The notes under the pieces were generated by a model. The model saw only the letters and a list, made by a program, of their open reading frames with translations, did not search any database and was not told where the DNA came from. The translations under genes were made by a program, and so were the position numbers. From contig CBDDRC010000042.1 in assembly GCA_965232985.1 (NCBI GenBank), forward strand, positions 1 through 64,000: a stretch of DNA of 64,000 nt. The letters are read 5' to 3'. Positions 7,663 to 15,211 of the stretch are shown one piece after another. Every line of letters starts with the position of its first letter. Position 1 is the first letter of the stretch. Source of the DNA: JADFDG01 sp965232985. Its GTDB lineage: Bacteria > Pseudomonadota > Gammaproteobacteria > Pseudomonadales > JADFDG01.

Positions 7663-9311
7663 TCCGCAGTCTCCTGACGACGCGCCTGGGTGCGTTGATA
7701 TGTGCGCGCCGCCTGGATGAAGCCGGTAAACAGCGGGTGCCCGTCGCGCGGCGTCGAGGTGAACTCCGGGTGAAACTGGCAACCAACGAACCAGGGATGC
7801 CCCTTCACTTCCACCATTTCCACCAGCGCGCCATCGACGGAGCGGCCGGCGACGACCAGGCCTGCCGCTTCAAGTTCCGGGATGAAATTGTTGTTTACCT
7901 CGTAGCGATGCCGATGCCGCTCAACGATCTCGTCCGTGCCGTACACTTTGCGCGAAATCGAACCGGGCGTGAGCCGGCAGGCCTGGCCGCCAAGGCGCAT
8001 GGTGCCGCCGAGATCGGATTTCTCATCACGATGTTCAATTGCGCCATCGGCCGCGCGCCACTCAGTGATCAGGCCGACTACCGGGTAGGCGGGGTTCTGA
8101 TTCAGCTCGGTACTGTGCGCACCGGCGAGCTGCGCAACGTTGCGCGCGAACTCGACGACGGCAAGCTGCATGCCAAGACAAATACCAAGATAGGGAATCC
8201 GGTTTTCACGCGCATAGCGAATTGCGCGAATCTTGCCCTCGGTGCCGCGATCGCCAAAACCGCCGGGCACGAGGATCGCGTCGAGGCCGAACAGCGGCGA
8301 GAGGTCGTCGCCCTCCAGGTTCTCGGCATCGATGTAATTGATCTTCACCTTCAGGTGCTGGCCGATACCGGCGTGGGACAGTGCTTCGTTCAGCGACTTG
8401 TACGCGTCGGCGAGATCGACGTACTTGCCGACCATGCCGATGGTGACCGAGCCCTGCGGATTCAGGTAAGCATTGACGACGGCGTCCCACCTGCCGAGAT
8501 CCGGCTCCGGCAACTTCAGGCCGAACTTCTCAACAACAATACCGTCGAGGCCCTGCTCATAGAGAATGCGCGGAATCATGTAGATGGTCTTGCAGTCCGG
8601 CGCGGATATGACTGCACGCGCCTCGACGTTGGTGAACAGCGCGATCTTGCGCAGCGACTCGGCCGGAATCTCGTGGTCCGAGCGGCAGATCAGGCAATCC
8701 GGCTGCAGGCCCAGCGAGCGCAGTTCTTTCACCGAGTGCTGCGTCGGCTTGGTCTTGGTCTCGCCGGCGGTGGCGATGTACGGCACCAGTGTCAGGTGGA
8801 TCAGCAGCGCCTTGGTCGAGCCGAGCTCGACCTTGAGCTGGCGCACCGCTTCGAGAAACGGCAACGACTCAATGTCGCCCACCGTGCCGCCAATCTCGAC
8901 GATGGCGATATCGGCGTCGCCGGCGCCCTCGATCATCTTCTGCTTGATGCGATCGGTGATGTGCGGGATGACCTGCACCGTGCCGCCGAGGTAATCACCG
9001 CGCCGTTCGCGCTCGATGACATCGAGGTAGATGCGGCCGGAGGTGAAGCTGTTCTTCCGGCCGAGGCGGGTGTGAATGAAGCGCTCGTAGTGGCCGAGAT
9101 CGAGGTCGGTCTCGGTACCGTCTTCGGTAACGTAGACCTCGCCGTGCTGGTAGGGACTCATGGTCCCGGGATCCACATTGATGTAGGGATCCATTTTGAT
9201 CATGGTGAGCTTGAGGCCGCGTGCTTCGAGCAGGCTGGCCAGCGCCGCCGCCGACAGGCCCTTGCCCAGCGACGACACCACACCGCCCGTCACAAAAATA
9301 AAACGCGCCAT
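7659..9311 (-). CDS. pyrG: CTP synthase
   Basis: PyrG aminates UTP to CTP using glutamine. The N-terminal synthetase domain begins MARFIFVTGGVVSSLGKG and includes KMDPYINVDPGTMSPYQHGE. The C-terminal class I glutamine amidotransferase domain has the nucleophile in GICLGMQLAV, and the later HPEF motif completes the triad. It is 550 residues, normal for the family. The start at 9311 was chosen on the invariant N-terminus; the frame is open about 110 codons further upstream without homology. Confidence 0.97.
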   Translation of the reverse strand: MARFIFVTGGVVSSLGKGLSAAALASLLEARGLKLTMIKMDPYINVDPGTMSPYQHGEVYVTEDGTETDLDLGHYERFIHTRLGRKNSFTSGRIYLDVIERERRGDYLGGTVQVIPHITDRIKQKMIEGAGDADIAIVEIGGTVGDIESLPFLEAVRQLKVELGSTKALLIHLTLVPYIATAGETKTKPTQHSVKELRSLGLQPDCLICRSDHEIPAESLRKIALFTNVEARAVISAPDCKTIYMIPRILYEQGLDGIVVEKFGLKLPEPDLGRWDAVVNAYLNPQGSVTIGMVGKYVDLADAYKSLNEALSHAGIGQHLKVKINYIDAENLEGDDLSPLFGLDAILVPGGFGDRGTEGKIRAIRYARENRIPYLGICLGMQLAVVEFARNVAQLAGAHSTELNQNPAYPVVGLITEWRAADGAIEHRDEKSDLGGTMRLGGQACRLTPGSISRKVYGTDEIVERHRHRYEVNNNFIPELEAAGLVVAGRSVDGALVEMVEVKGHPWFVGCQFHPEFTSTPRDGHPLFTGFIQAARTYQRTQARRQETAE

Positions 9312-9480
9312 CGAGTCACCACCGACTGCAGCAACAGGGGAAAAAAGGATTTGGAACAAGACGGGGCCGCAGGATACCAGAATGCCCTTGCCCGGCCAAA
9401 CGCGATTGCCGCGTCGCAAACAAAAACTCCTTGTCAAGCGGGCACTTGCGAAGTAACTGCGCAGGCCGCAAGGCGTGTAG

Positions 9481-10854
9481 TCAGACGGTAGCGATTCCCG
9501 GTTGCAGCCACACAAGACGGACGCTCGCCGGACGGGCGGGCGCGGGAGCAAAGTCTGCATCGACAACGAAATCGCCAACCGCAACCAGCCGGTCTGCCAC
9601 GTAAACCAGTGGCACCCGCTGCCGCAGCCAGGGTGGCAGGCCAATATCCTGCAGCAATTTTTTCAACGGCCGACTGCCGACGCCACCGGCCGGCGCGAGC
9701 CGTTCGCCGCCACGGCGAAAGCGCACCGTAACAGCCTGCCCGACGGGAATCCCGGCCAACGCCAGACCCTCTGCAGCCGATACTGGCAACGCCAGCAACG
9801 CGCCATGACCGGCGCCCAGTTCAAGCCTGCCCGCCAAGTGCCAGGCATGCACGGATGTCGCAGCGACCGGCGGCAACTGCGGAAACGCATGCAGCCAGCC
9901 GCGATGACGGTGCACTTCCCAGCCAGCAACCCGCAGCTCGCCCTCGGCGTCGATGCGCGCCGTGGCAAGCGCCAGCAATTCGCCCAACCACGCCTCGTTG
10001 AACACCGGCGCGCCGATCTGCACCAGCCAGCGCCGCAACAATGCCGGCCGGCGCAGCGGCGGATGCGCCAGCAGAGCGGCCACATCAAGCGTGGCATGCG
10101 CGGCAGCATCGGCGCGCAGTAATGGCTGCAGATCGGCATCGAGATAATCGTTGAGCAGGGCGTCGGCCGTGGCGAGGCGGTGCGCGGTGCGCGTCAGCGT
10201 GTCGACCAGCGCCGGCCAGCGCTGGCGCAGCGCCGGCAGAATCTCGTGGCGCAGAAAATTGCGGTCGAAGGCGATGTCGCGATTTGACTCGTCATCAATC
10301 CAGACCAGAGCCCGCTGCGTTGCCACCTGCAACAGCGCGGCGCGCGGCACATCCAGCAACGGCCGCAGCAGCCACGCATCCTCGATCGCCGCAACGCGGC
10401 GCACCGCGCGCATGGCACCCAGACCACTGAGGCCGCTACCGCGCAACAAGCGCAGCAGCAAGGTCTCGGCCTGATCATCGGCGTGATGGGCGAGCAGCAG
10501 GGCGTCGCCGGGTGCCAACACCGTCGCAAAGGCGCCATGGCGGGCATCGCGGGCAGCCGCTTCGCGGCTGGACTGCTCGCGATCAACCTGCACACGCAGC
10601 ACCGTGCAGGGCACCCCGACAGCAGCGCAACTGCGCTCCACATGCGCCGCCCAGTGATCGGCACGCGCACTCAAGCCGTGGTGAACATGCACCGCCAGCA
10701 CCGGTAGCCGCCCTGCTGCGCAGGCGCGGGCAATGTCGAGCAACAGCATCGAATCGAGCCCGCCACTGACACCAACCACCAGCCGACGGCGTGGCGGTAC
10801 GCAACCCAGCAGGGCCGTCAGGCGCGCGATGAGGCGGTCGTGGAGTTCTGGCAC
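9481..10854 (-). CDS. tilS: tRNA(Ile)-lysidine synthase TilS
   Basis: TilS converts C34 of the CAU-anticodon isoleucine tRNA to lysidine using ATP and lysine. The PP-loop VGVSGGLDSMLLLDIA sits near residue 30, followed by LLLAHHADDQAETLLLRLLRGSG and the substrate-binding C-terminal domain with RFRRGGERL. A GTG start at 10854 is preferred: it gives 457 residues and has GAAGGG about 6 nt upstream. An upstream ATG in the same frame would add 25 residues without family similarity. It lies 169 bp upstream of pyrG. Confidence 0.93.
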   Translation of the reverse strand: MPELHDRLIARLTALLGCVPPRRRLVVGVSGGLDSMLLLDIARACAAGRLPVLAVHVHHGLSARADHWAAHVERSCAAVGVPCTVLRVQVDREQSSREAAARDARHGAFATVLAPGDALLLAHHADDQAETLLLRLLRGSGLSGLGAMRAVRRVAAIEDAWLLRPLLDVPRAALLQVATQRALVWIDDESNRDIAFDRNFLRHEILPALRQRWPALVDTLTRTAHRLATADALLNDYLDADLQPLLRADAAAHATLDVAALLAHPPLRRPALLRRWLVQIGAPVFNEAWLGELLALATARIDAEGELRVAGWEVHRHRGWLHAFPQLPPVAATSVHAWHLAGRLELGAGHGALLALPVSAAEGLALAGIPVGQAVTVRFRRGGERLAPAGGVGSRPLKKLLQDIGLPPWLRQRVPLVYVADRLVAVGDFVVDADFAPAPARPASVRLVWLQPGIATV

Positions 10855-10979
10855 AATGGCGCCCTTCGGGCAGGAAAATGACAACGGCGACGAACTTGGG
10901 ATCATACGCATCCGCCTCGCCGCATACACCGCTCGCCCGCAACCACCACCTCAGATGGTCATCGCACAGGAAAGTACCC

Positions 10980-11264
10980 ATGCTCAAGGTCAACGAATAC
11001 TTCGACGGCAAGGTCAAATCAATCAGCTTCCAGAGCCCGCGCGGTGCCGCCACCAGTGGCGTGATGGCCGCCGGCGAGTACGAGTTCAACACCGGCAAAC
11101 CGGAAACCATGGTGATCACCGCCGGCGTTGCCGACGTGCAACGCAAAGGCGAAACCACCTGGATACGCTACGGTGCCGGCGGCAGTTTCGAGGTGCCCGG
11201 CAACAGCAGTTTCCGCATCCGTCTCACGGCCGACACCACCTATCTGTGCTACTTCAACGGCTGA
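10980..11264 (+). CDS. ppnP: Pyrimidine/purine nucleoside phosphorylase PpnP
   Basis: PpnP is a small cupin that phosphorolyses several nucleosides to free bases and ribose 1-phosphate. The 94-residue product begins MLKVNEYFDGKVKSI and contains GVMAAGEYEFNT and a FEVPGNSSF motif typical of the YaiE/PpnP family. AGGA about 8 nt upstream supports ATG 10980. It is divergent from tilS and is followed by an attC-like inverted repeat, so it sits at the left edge of the accessory hotspot. Confidence 0.92.
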   Translation: MLKVNEYFDGKVKSISFQSPRGAATSGVMAAGEYEFNTGKPETMVITAGVADVQRKGETTWIRYGAGGSFEVPGNSSFRIRLTADTTYLCYFNG

Positions 11265-11283
11265 CAGGACCCAAGGATTGTAA

Positions 11284-11372
11284 GCGATGCCGCTGAGCTG
11301 AACGGCGGACACGGCCTGTACTCGAACCTGGCATCGTGTGCGCCGCCGTTTAACTCAAACGTTATGCGCCGT
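11284..11372 (+). repeat. attC-like (integron recombination) site
   Basis: A 5' arm GAGCTGAACGGCGG (about 11295-11308) is mirrored by CCGCCGTTTAACTC (about 11343-11356), 12 of 14 positions pairing. The 3' arm continues AAACGTTATGCGCC. The CTTAACTC-type box next to a GTT-type core, with a degenerate 5' core, is the pattern of integron attC sites. The 5' core box does not match well, and no integrase gene is present in the window. The site lies directly after ppnP and overlaps the end of the parE remnant. Confidence 0.42.
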
Positions 11373-11547
11373 GAAATTGTGTTTCTACGTCCATGCTTTG
11401 ATGAAGAACACGAACAATCTCAATCACGCCTTTCGTCGCGTTCTTGAAGAAAATCACGTGGCTTCCCTGCGAAAACTTTCGGTAGCCTGGCATGATTTCG
11501 TCGCAAGCGACTCCCAGGGCGCTTCGGGTTAGGGTAAAGGGCTTCAT
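11362..11547 (-). pseudogene. parE: ParE-type toxin with an internal in-frame deletion
   Basis: The 61-residue product starts MKPFTLTR, as ParE toxins of this subgroup do, and then jumps directly to the C-terminal half: SALGVACDEIMPGYRKF, SHVIFF, VIEIVRVLHQSMDVE. Complete ParE proteins are about 95-100 residues with an N-terminal helical hairpin of roughly 35-40 residues between these two parts; it is missing here without a frameshift. ParE normally poisons DNA gyrase. The start overlaps the parD stop by 4 bp, so the operon layout is intact. The toxin is probably inactive, though this is inference from length. Confidence 0.75.
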
Positions 11548-11783
11548 TTCTTGCGTGCGTCCAGTTCCGCAATGAAGCTTTGGTAGTCGTATTCGGCAAT
11601 GCCGCTTTGTTCACCCTCGGCAAGCAGGCGGCGCAACGTGTTCAAGTTGCTTTCGCTGTCTTCAAGTAATCTCAGGCCAGCGCGTACCACTTCGCTAGCA
11701 GACCCATAACGGCCAGTCGAAACCTGGTGGGAAATGAAGCCCTCAAAGTGATCGCCGAGACTGATGCTGGTGTTTTTAGCCAT
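11544..11783 (-). CDS. parD: ParD-type antitoxin (ribbon-helix-helix)
   Basis: The 79-residue protein begins MAKNTSISLGDHFEGFI and contains GRYGSASEVVRAGLRLLEDSE, the standard ParD ribbon-helix-helix segment, followed by a toxin-binding C-terminal tail ending in AELDARKK. ATG 11783 is chosen over an upstream in-frame ATG because it matches the family start and has GAGGG about 8 nt upstream. An inverted-repeat operator lies 18 bp upstream. The antitoxin looks complete while its toxin partner is deleted. Base composition is visibly more AT-rich than in the neighbouring core genes. Confidence 0.88.
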   Translation of the reverse strand: MAKNTSISLGDHFEGFISHQVSTGRYGSASEVVRAGLRLLEDSESNLNTLRRLLAEGEQSGIAEYDYQSFIAELDARKK

Positions 11784-11800
11784 GGCCGAACCCTCTATTA

Positions 11801-11831
11801 CCAATAGATACCAAATGTTGGTATCTATTGG
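11801..11831. promoter_or_regulatory. Inverted-repeat operator upstream of parD
   Basis: CCAATAGATACCAA and TTGGTATCTATTGG form perfect 14-bp arms around a 3-bp ATG spacer. It sits 18 bp upstream of the parD start on the minus strand. ParD antitoxins bind such palindromes to repress their own operon, so this is most likely the autoregulatory site. Confidence 0.7.
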
Positions 11832-11882
11832 GGCTAGCGGTCAACCCCCGGCTATCCGTAAGAGACCGATCTTCCCGCCGAA

Positions 11883-12024
11883 TGACAGACACCGGCACTA
11901 CGCTACTTTCCTTAGCTTCGAACTGCTCCGGGCTCATATAGCCCTGCGCCGAGTGCAGGCGATGACGGTTGTAGTAGACCTCGACGTACTCGAATACTGC
12001 CTCGCGCATCGCCGCCCGGCGCGC
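11883..12024 (-). mobile_element. IS3-family fragment: terminal inverted repeat and OrfB C-terminus
   Basis: On the minus strand the frame reads MREAVFEYVEVYYNRHRLHS and continues AQGYMSPEQFEAKE, the C-terminal end of IS3-family OrfB (DDE integrase core, tail region). The left boundary is TGACAGACACCGGCAC at 11883-11898, which matches TGACGGACACCGGGTT at 14725 at 13 of 16 positions and so is the same type of IS end. Homology stops near 12024 and an in-frame stop lies just upstream, so most of the element is deleted. The boundary at 12024 is approximate. Confidence 0.72.
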
Positions 12025-12034
12025 CGGTTGCCCG

Positions 12035-12043
12035 TGTTATAAA
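12035..12043 (+). promoter_or_regulatory. Possible extended -10 promoter upstream of the CHASE2-kinase gene
   Basis: TGTTATAAA fits an extended -10 element (TG, one base, TATAAA) and lies about 56 bp before ATG 12100. No good -35 box is visible at the usual distance. It lies at the truncated edge of the IS3 fragment, so it may be a junction-created promoter. This is weak evidence. Confidence 0.3.
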
Positions 12044-12099
12044 TCCACGCGGCCGATCCCGGCCGGTCGGACGCCTTTGTCGCGCCCGATGGACTGTTC

Positions 12100-14727
12100 A
12101 TGAAGAGCGCCCCGGTCATGAAGAACGCGTTCTGGGCCAAAGACTGGTTTGCCGGTCTGGTCGTCGTCGCCGCCGTGGCGCTGTTCAGTTTCGGCGACAC
12201 CTTTGGCCGCATCGAGCTCAGCACCTACGACATGGGTGTGCGCGCTTCCGCCCGCGACGCCGGCGAACAGGTCGCGGTGATCGGCATTGACGACCAGAGC
12301 ATCGGCAACCTCGGCCGCTGGCCCTGGCCACGCGCCATCCACGCACAGATGATCGAAAAACTGCACGCCGCCGGCGCCAAGGCGATCGGCTTCACCGTGC
12401 TGGTGTCCGAGCCACAACAGGACGCCGGCCTGGTGCGCATTCGCGAGCTTCGCGACTTCTACCAGCAGAACGGCTTCGCCGACCCGGCACTGAACAAGGG
12501 CCCGCTGGCCGAACCGATCACCGAGCTCGGCACCCGCCTCGACACCGCCGCCGTCGACCTCGACAACGACAGCAAGCTCGCCGCCGCCATTGCCAGCGCC
12601 GGCAACGTCGTGCTCGGCATGCAGATGGCGCCCGGCGCGCCGAACGGCAATCCCGACACGCCGCTGCCCGAGTGGTTGCTGCGCAACGCGGTGCCGGACG
12701 ACAACGTCAGCGTCAGCGCCGATTTCGACAACGCAGTGCCGCTGCCGGAAGCCACGCTAGCGATTGCGCCGCCGATCGAATCGCTCAGCGCCGGCAGCGC
12801 TGCCGTTGGCCACCTGGTCACGCTGCTGGAAGAAGACGGCAAGGTGCGCAGCGAGCCGCTGGTGCTCGAATATTTCGGCACGCTGTTCCCGTCGATGTCG
12901 CTGCAGCTGGCGGCGAAAAGTCTGAACCTCTCGGTGCAGGACATCCGCGTCAACATGGGCGAAGGCGTGCAACTGGGCCGCTTGTCGATCACCACTGACG
13001 ACCAGCTGAAAATGCGCGCGTTTTTCTATCGCGATACCGAACAGGGCCCGGCGTTCCCGGTCGACTCGTTCTACGACGTCTACACCGGCAAGATCGGCCT
13101 GGATAAATACAAGGACCGCATCGTGCTGATCGGCCCGACCGCGTTCGGTCTCGGCTCGACGCTGACTACGCCGCTGCCGGGCGCGATGGAACCGGTGCAG
13201 GTGCTCGCGCACAACGTCGCCAGCATTCTCAACGAGGATTTCTTCACCACGCCGAGCTGGGCGCCGATCGCCAAGTGGCTGGCGGTGTTGCTGGTTGCCG
13301 CCTACCTGATGTTCGGCCTGCCGCGCCTGGGCGCCGGCATGGGCGCCGGTGTTTCGGCGACGCTGTTGGTGCTGCTGTTCGGCGCCGAGGTCGGCCTGCT
13401 GGCCAGCAACGGCGAGTGGATCCCGCTGATGCTGCCGGTGCTGGTGCTGGTCGCCGGCCACCTCGCGCTCACCACCCGCCGTTTCCTGGTGACAGAAGCC
13501 GGCAAACTGAAATCCGACACCGAGTCCGCCGAAAGCAATCGCATGCTCGGTCTCGCCTTCCAGCAGGCCGGCCAGCTCGACATGGCGTTCGAGAAATTCC
13601 GCCGCGTGCCGCTGGGCGACGACATGATGGACCCGCTGTACAACCTCGCGCTGGATCTCGAACGCAAGCGCCAGTTCAGCAAGGCCGCCGCCGTGTACCA
13701 GTACATGGCGCAACACAACAAGGACTTCCAGGACATCGGCCCGCGCATGCAGCGCGCCAGCGCCGCGCAGGACTCGATGATCTTCGGCCTGCGCAGCGGC
13801 GGCCCCGGCGAAACGCTGATCACCGGCGCGATCGGCGCCGAGAAACCGCGGCTCGGCCGCTACGAAATCGAAAAGGAACTCGGTCGCGGCGCCATGGGCG
13901 TGGTCTACCTCGGCACCGATCCGCGCATCAACCGCACGGTGGCGATCAAGACGCTGGCACTGGCGCAGGAATTCGACGAGTCCGAACTGGCAGACGTGAA
14001 GGAGCGTTTCTTCCGCGAAGCAGAAGCCGCCGGCCGCCTGAACCACCCGAACGTGGTCACCATCTACGACACCGGCGAAGAACACGATCTCGCCTACATC
14101 GCGATGGAATTACTCACCGGCCACGACCTGGTGCGCTACACCAAGCCGGACAACCTGCTGCCGATCGAGAAAATCCTCAGCATCGTCGCGCTGGCCGCTG
14201 ACGGTCTCGACTACGCGCACGCGCAGAAAGTCGTACACCGCGATATCAAGCCGGCCAACATCATGTACGACCCGGACACCGGCGCGGTGAAGATCGCCGA
14301 CTTCGGCATCGCCCGCGTCAGCAATTCCGGCAAGACCAAGACCGGCATGGTGGTCGGCACGCCGAGTTTCATGTCGCCGGAACAGGTCACCGGCCGCAAG
14401 GATCTCGACGGTCGCAGCGACCTGTTCTCGCTGGGCGGCGTGCTCTATCAACTGGTGACGCTGGAATTGCCGTTCACCGGCGAGGCGGCGACGCAGATCA
14501 TGTACAAGATCGCCACCGAGCCCTATCCCAATCCGCTGGACATGCGCCCGGACCTGAAGAAAACCTGTCCCTGGGTTTCCATCGTCATCAAGCGCGCGCT
14601 GGAAAAGGATCGCGACAAGCGTTACCAGACCGGCGCGCAAATGGCGAAGGACCTGCGCGCCTGCATCGTCAAGATGCAGCAGGCCGCGAAGCAGGCCACC
14701 GGCCTTACTGATCTTCCTGCCATTTGA
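12100..14727 (+). CDS. Membrane Ser/Thr protein kinase with extracytoplasmic CHASE2 sensor
   Basis: The 875-residue product has an N-terminal membrane anchor (about 15-32), a CHASE2 sensor domain (about 35-390, with VAVIGIDDQSIGNLGRWPWPR), three closely spaced transmembrane helices (about 393-460), a TPR-like linker, and a Hanks-type kinase domain from about residue 588. The glycine loop GRGAMG, Lys617 (VAIKTL), catalytic HRDIKPAN with Asp715, and DFG Asp734 are all present, so it should be active. The stop codon TGA (14725-14727) is also the first three bases of an IS3-type inverted repeat, so the native C-terminus may have been changed. It is flanked on both sides by IS remnants. Confidence 0.92.
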   Translation: MKSAPVMKNAFWAKDWFAGLVVVAAVALFSFGDTFGRIELSTYDMGVRASARDAGEQVAVIGIDDQSIGNLGRWPWPRAIHAQMIEKLHAAGAKAIGFTVLVSEPQQDAGLVRIRELRDFYQQNGFADPALNKGPLAEPITELGTRLDTAAVDLDNDSKLAAAIASAGNVVLGMQMAPGAPNGNPDTPLPEWLLRNAVPDDNVSVSADFDNAVPLPEATLAIAPPIESLSAGSAAVGHLVTLLEEDGKVRSEPLVLEYFGTLFPSMSLQLAAKSLNLSVQDIRVNMGEGVQLGRLSITTDDQLKMRAFFYRDTEQGPAFPVDSFYDVYTGKIGLDKYKDRIVLIGPTAFGLGSTLTTPLPGAMEPVQVLAHNVASILNEDFFTTPSWAPIAKWLAVLLVAAYLMFGLPRLGAGMGAGVSATLLVLLFGAEVGLLASNGEWIPLMLPVLVLVAGHLALTTRRFLVTEAGKLKSDTESAESNRMLGLAFQQAGQLDMAFEKFRRVPLGDDMMDPLYNLALDLERKRQFSKAAAVYQYMAQHNKDFQDIGPRMQRASAAQDSMIFGLRSGGPGETLITGAIGAEKPRLGRYEIEKELGRGAMGVVYLGTDPRINRTVAIKTLALAQEFDESELADVKERFFREAEAAGRLNHPNVVTIYDTGEEHDLAYIAMELLTGHDLVRYTKPDNLLPIEKILSIVALAADGLDYAHAQKVVHRDIKPANIMYDPDTGAVKIADFGIARVSNSGKTKTGMVVGTPSFMSPEQVTGRKDLDGRSDLFSLGGVLYQLVTLELPFTGEAATQIMYKIATEPYPNPLDMRPDLKKTCPWVSIVIKRALEKDRDKRYQTGAQMAKDLRACIVKMQQAAKQATGLTDLPAI

Positions 14728-14892
14728 CGGACACCGGGTTTTCGAAAGAATAACCCCAACCCCTGAGGTGTCCGATGAGCAAGAAGCCCCAGAAGAAGTC
14801 CCCCAAGAGCGCCGGCGGTCGCGGCCGGTATACGCCTGAGTTCCGCCAGGAAACCCTGCTGCTGGCAGTCCGGGTCGGCGCCGCAGACGCCG
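14725..14892 (+). mobile_element. IS3-family fragment: left inverted repeat and start of OrfA
   Basis: The fragment begins with TGACGGACACCGGGTT, the counterpart of the IS end at 11883, and includes the ribosome-binding and N-terminal region of an OrfA transposase. Homology appears to stop near 14892, where the upstream region of the next toxin-antitoxin operon begins. Its outer end faces left, the same way as the fragment at 11883, so the two pieces are not simply the two ends of one element around the kinase gene. Confidence 0.68.
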
Positions 14893-14933
14893 CTTGCGGC
14901 GACACATTCAAAGAGATACATTGCATGCGTTGA
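14775..14933 (+). pseudogene. Truncated IS3-family OrfA (helix-turn-helix transposase subunit)
   Basis: ATG 14775 opens a 52-codon frame. The first 40 or so residues (MSKKPQKKSPKSAGG, then RYTPEFRQETLLLAV) match the N-terminal helix-turn-helix region of IS3 OrfA proteins, which are normally about 90-110 residues. The remaining residues (CGDTFKEIHCMR) come from unrelated downstream sequence. The gene is a remnant and cannot provide transposition. Confidence 0.68.
14894..14922 (+). promoter_or_regulatory. Possible promoter of the FitAB/VapBC-type module
   Basis: TTGCGG at 14894-14899 and TACATT at 14917-14922 are separated by 17 bp, a reasonable sigma-70 arrangement. They lie 35 bp upstream of the antitoxin start and immediately after the IS3 fragment, so the IS-side sequence may contribute the -35 box. 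Predicted by eye only. Confidence 0.4.
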
Positions 14934-14956
14934 AGTCATTTTAAAAAGGTGATGCA

Positions 14957-15211
14957 ATGGCAATGCTGACAGTACGCAATCTGCCCGACGATGTGCACCG
15001 CGCGTTACGGGTGCGGGCCGCTCAACATGGGCACAGCACCGAGGCTGAGGTCCGCGAGATTCTGGCAACGGTGGTCAAGCCGGAGGGGCGTGTTCGCGTA
15101 GGTGAGGCCTTGGCGGCCTTGGGCCGCAAGGTCAGCCTGACCAACGAGGATTTCGAGATCTTCGACCAGGTAAAAGACAAGGTGCCCGCCGAGCCGCTGA
15201 GGTTTGAATGA
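14957..15211 (+). CDS. FitA/VapB-type ribbon-helix-helix antitoxin
   Basis: The 84-residue protein begins MAMLTVRNLPDDVHRALRVR and contains AAQHGHSTEAEVREIL, the FitA-like ribbon-helix-helix DNA-binding unit. The C-terminal half ending EPLRFE would occupy the toxin's active site. AGGTGA lies 5 nt upstream of the start. It overlaps the PIN-domain toxin gene by 4 bp, the usual layout of such modules, and should repress its own operon. Confidence 0.9.
   Translation: MAMLTVRNLPDDVHRALRVRAAQHGHSTEAEVREILATVVKPEGRVRVGEALAALGRKVSLTNEDFEIFDQVKDKVPAEPLRFE

Noticed and set aside
7695..9491. A 598-codon open frame on the plus strand opposite pyrG
   Set aside because: Antisense to the CTP synthase gene, which has complete motifs; no independent evidence.
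12757..14085. A 442-codon minus-strand frame inside the CHASE2-kinase gene
   Set aside because: The plus-strand frame encodes all kinase and CHASE2 motifs; the antisense product is His/Gln/Arg-rich and not protein-like.
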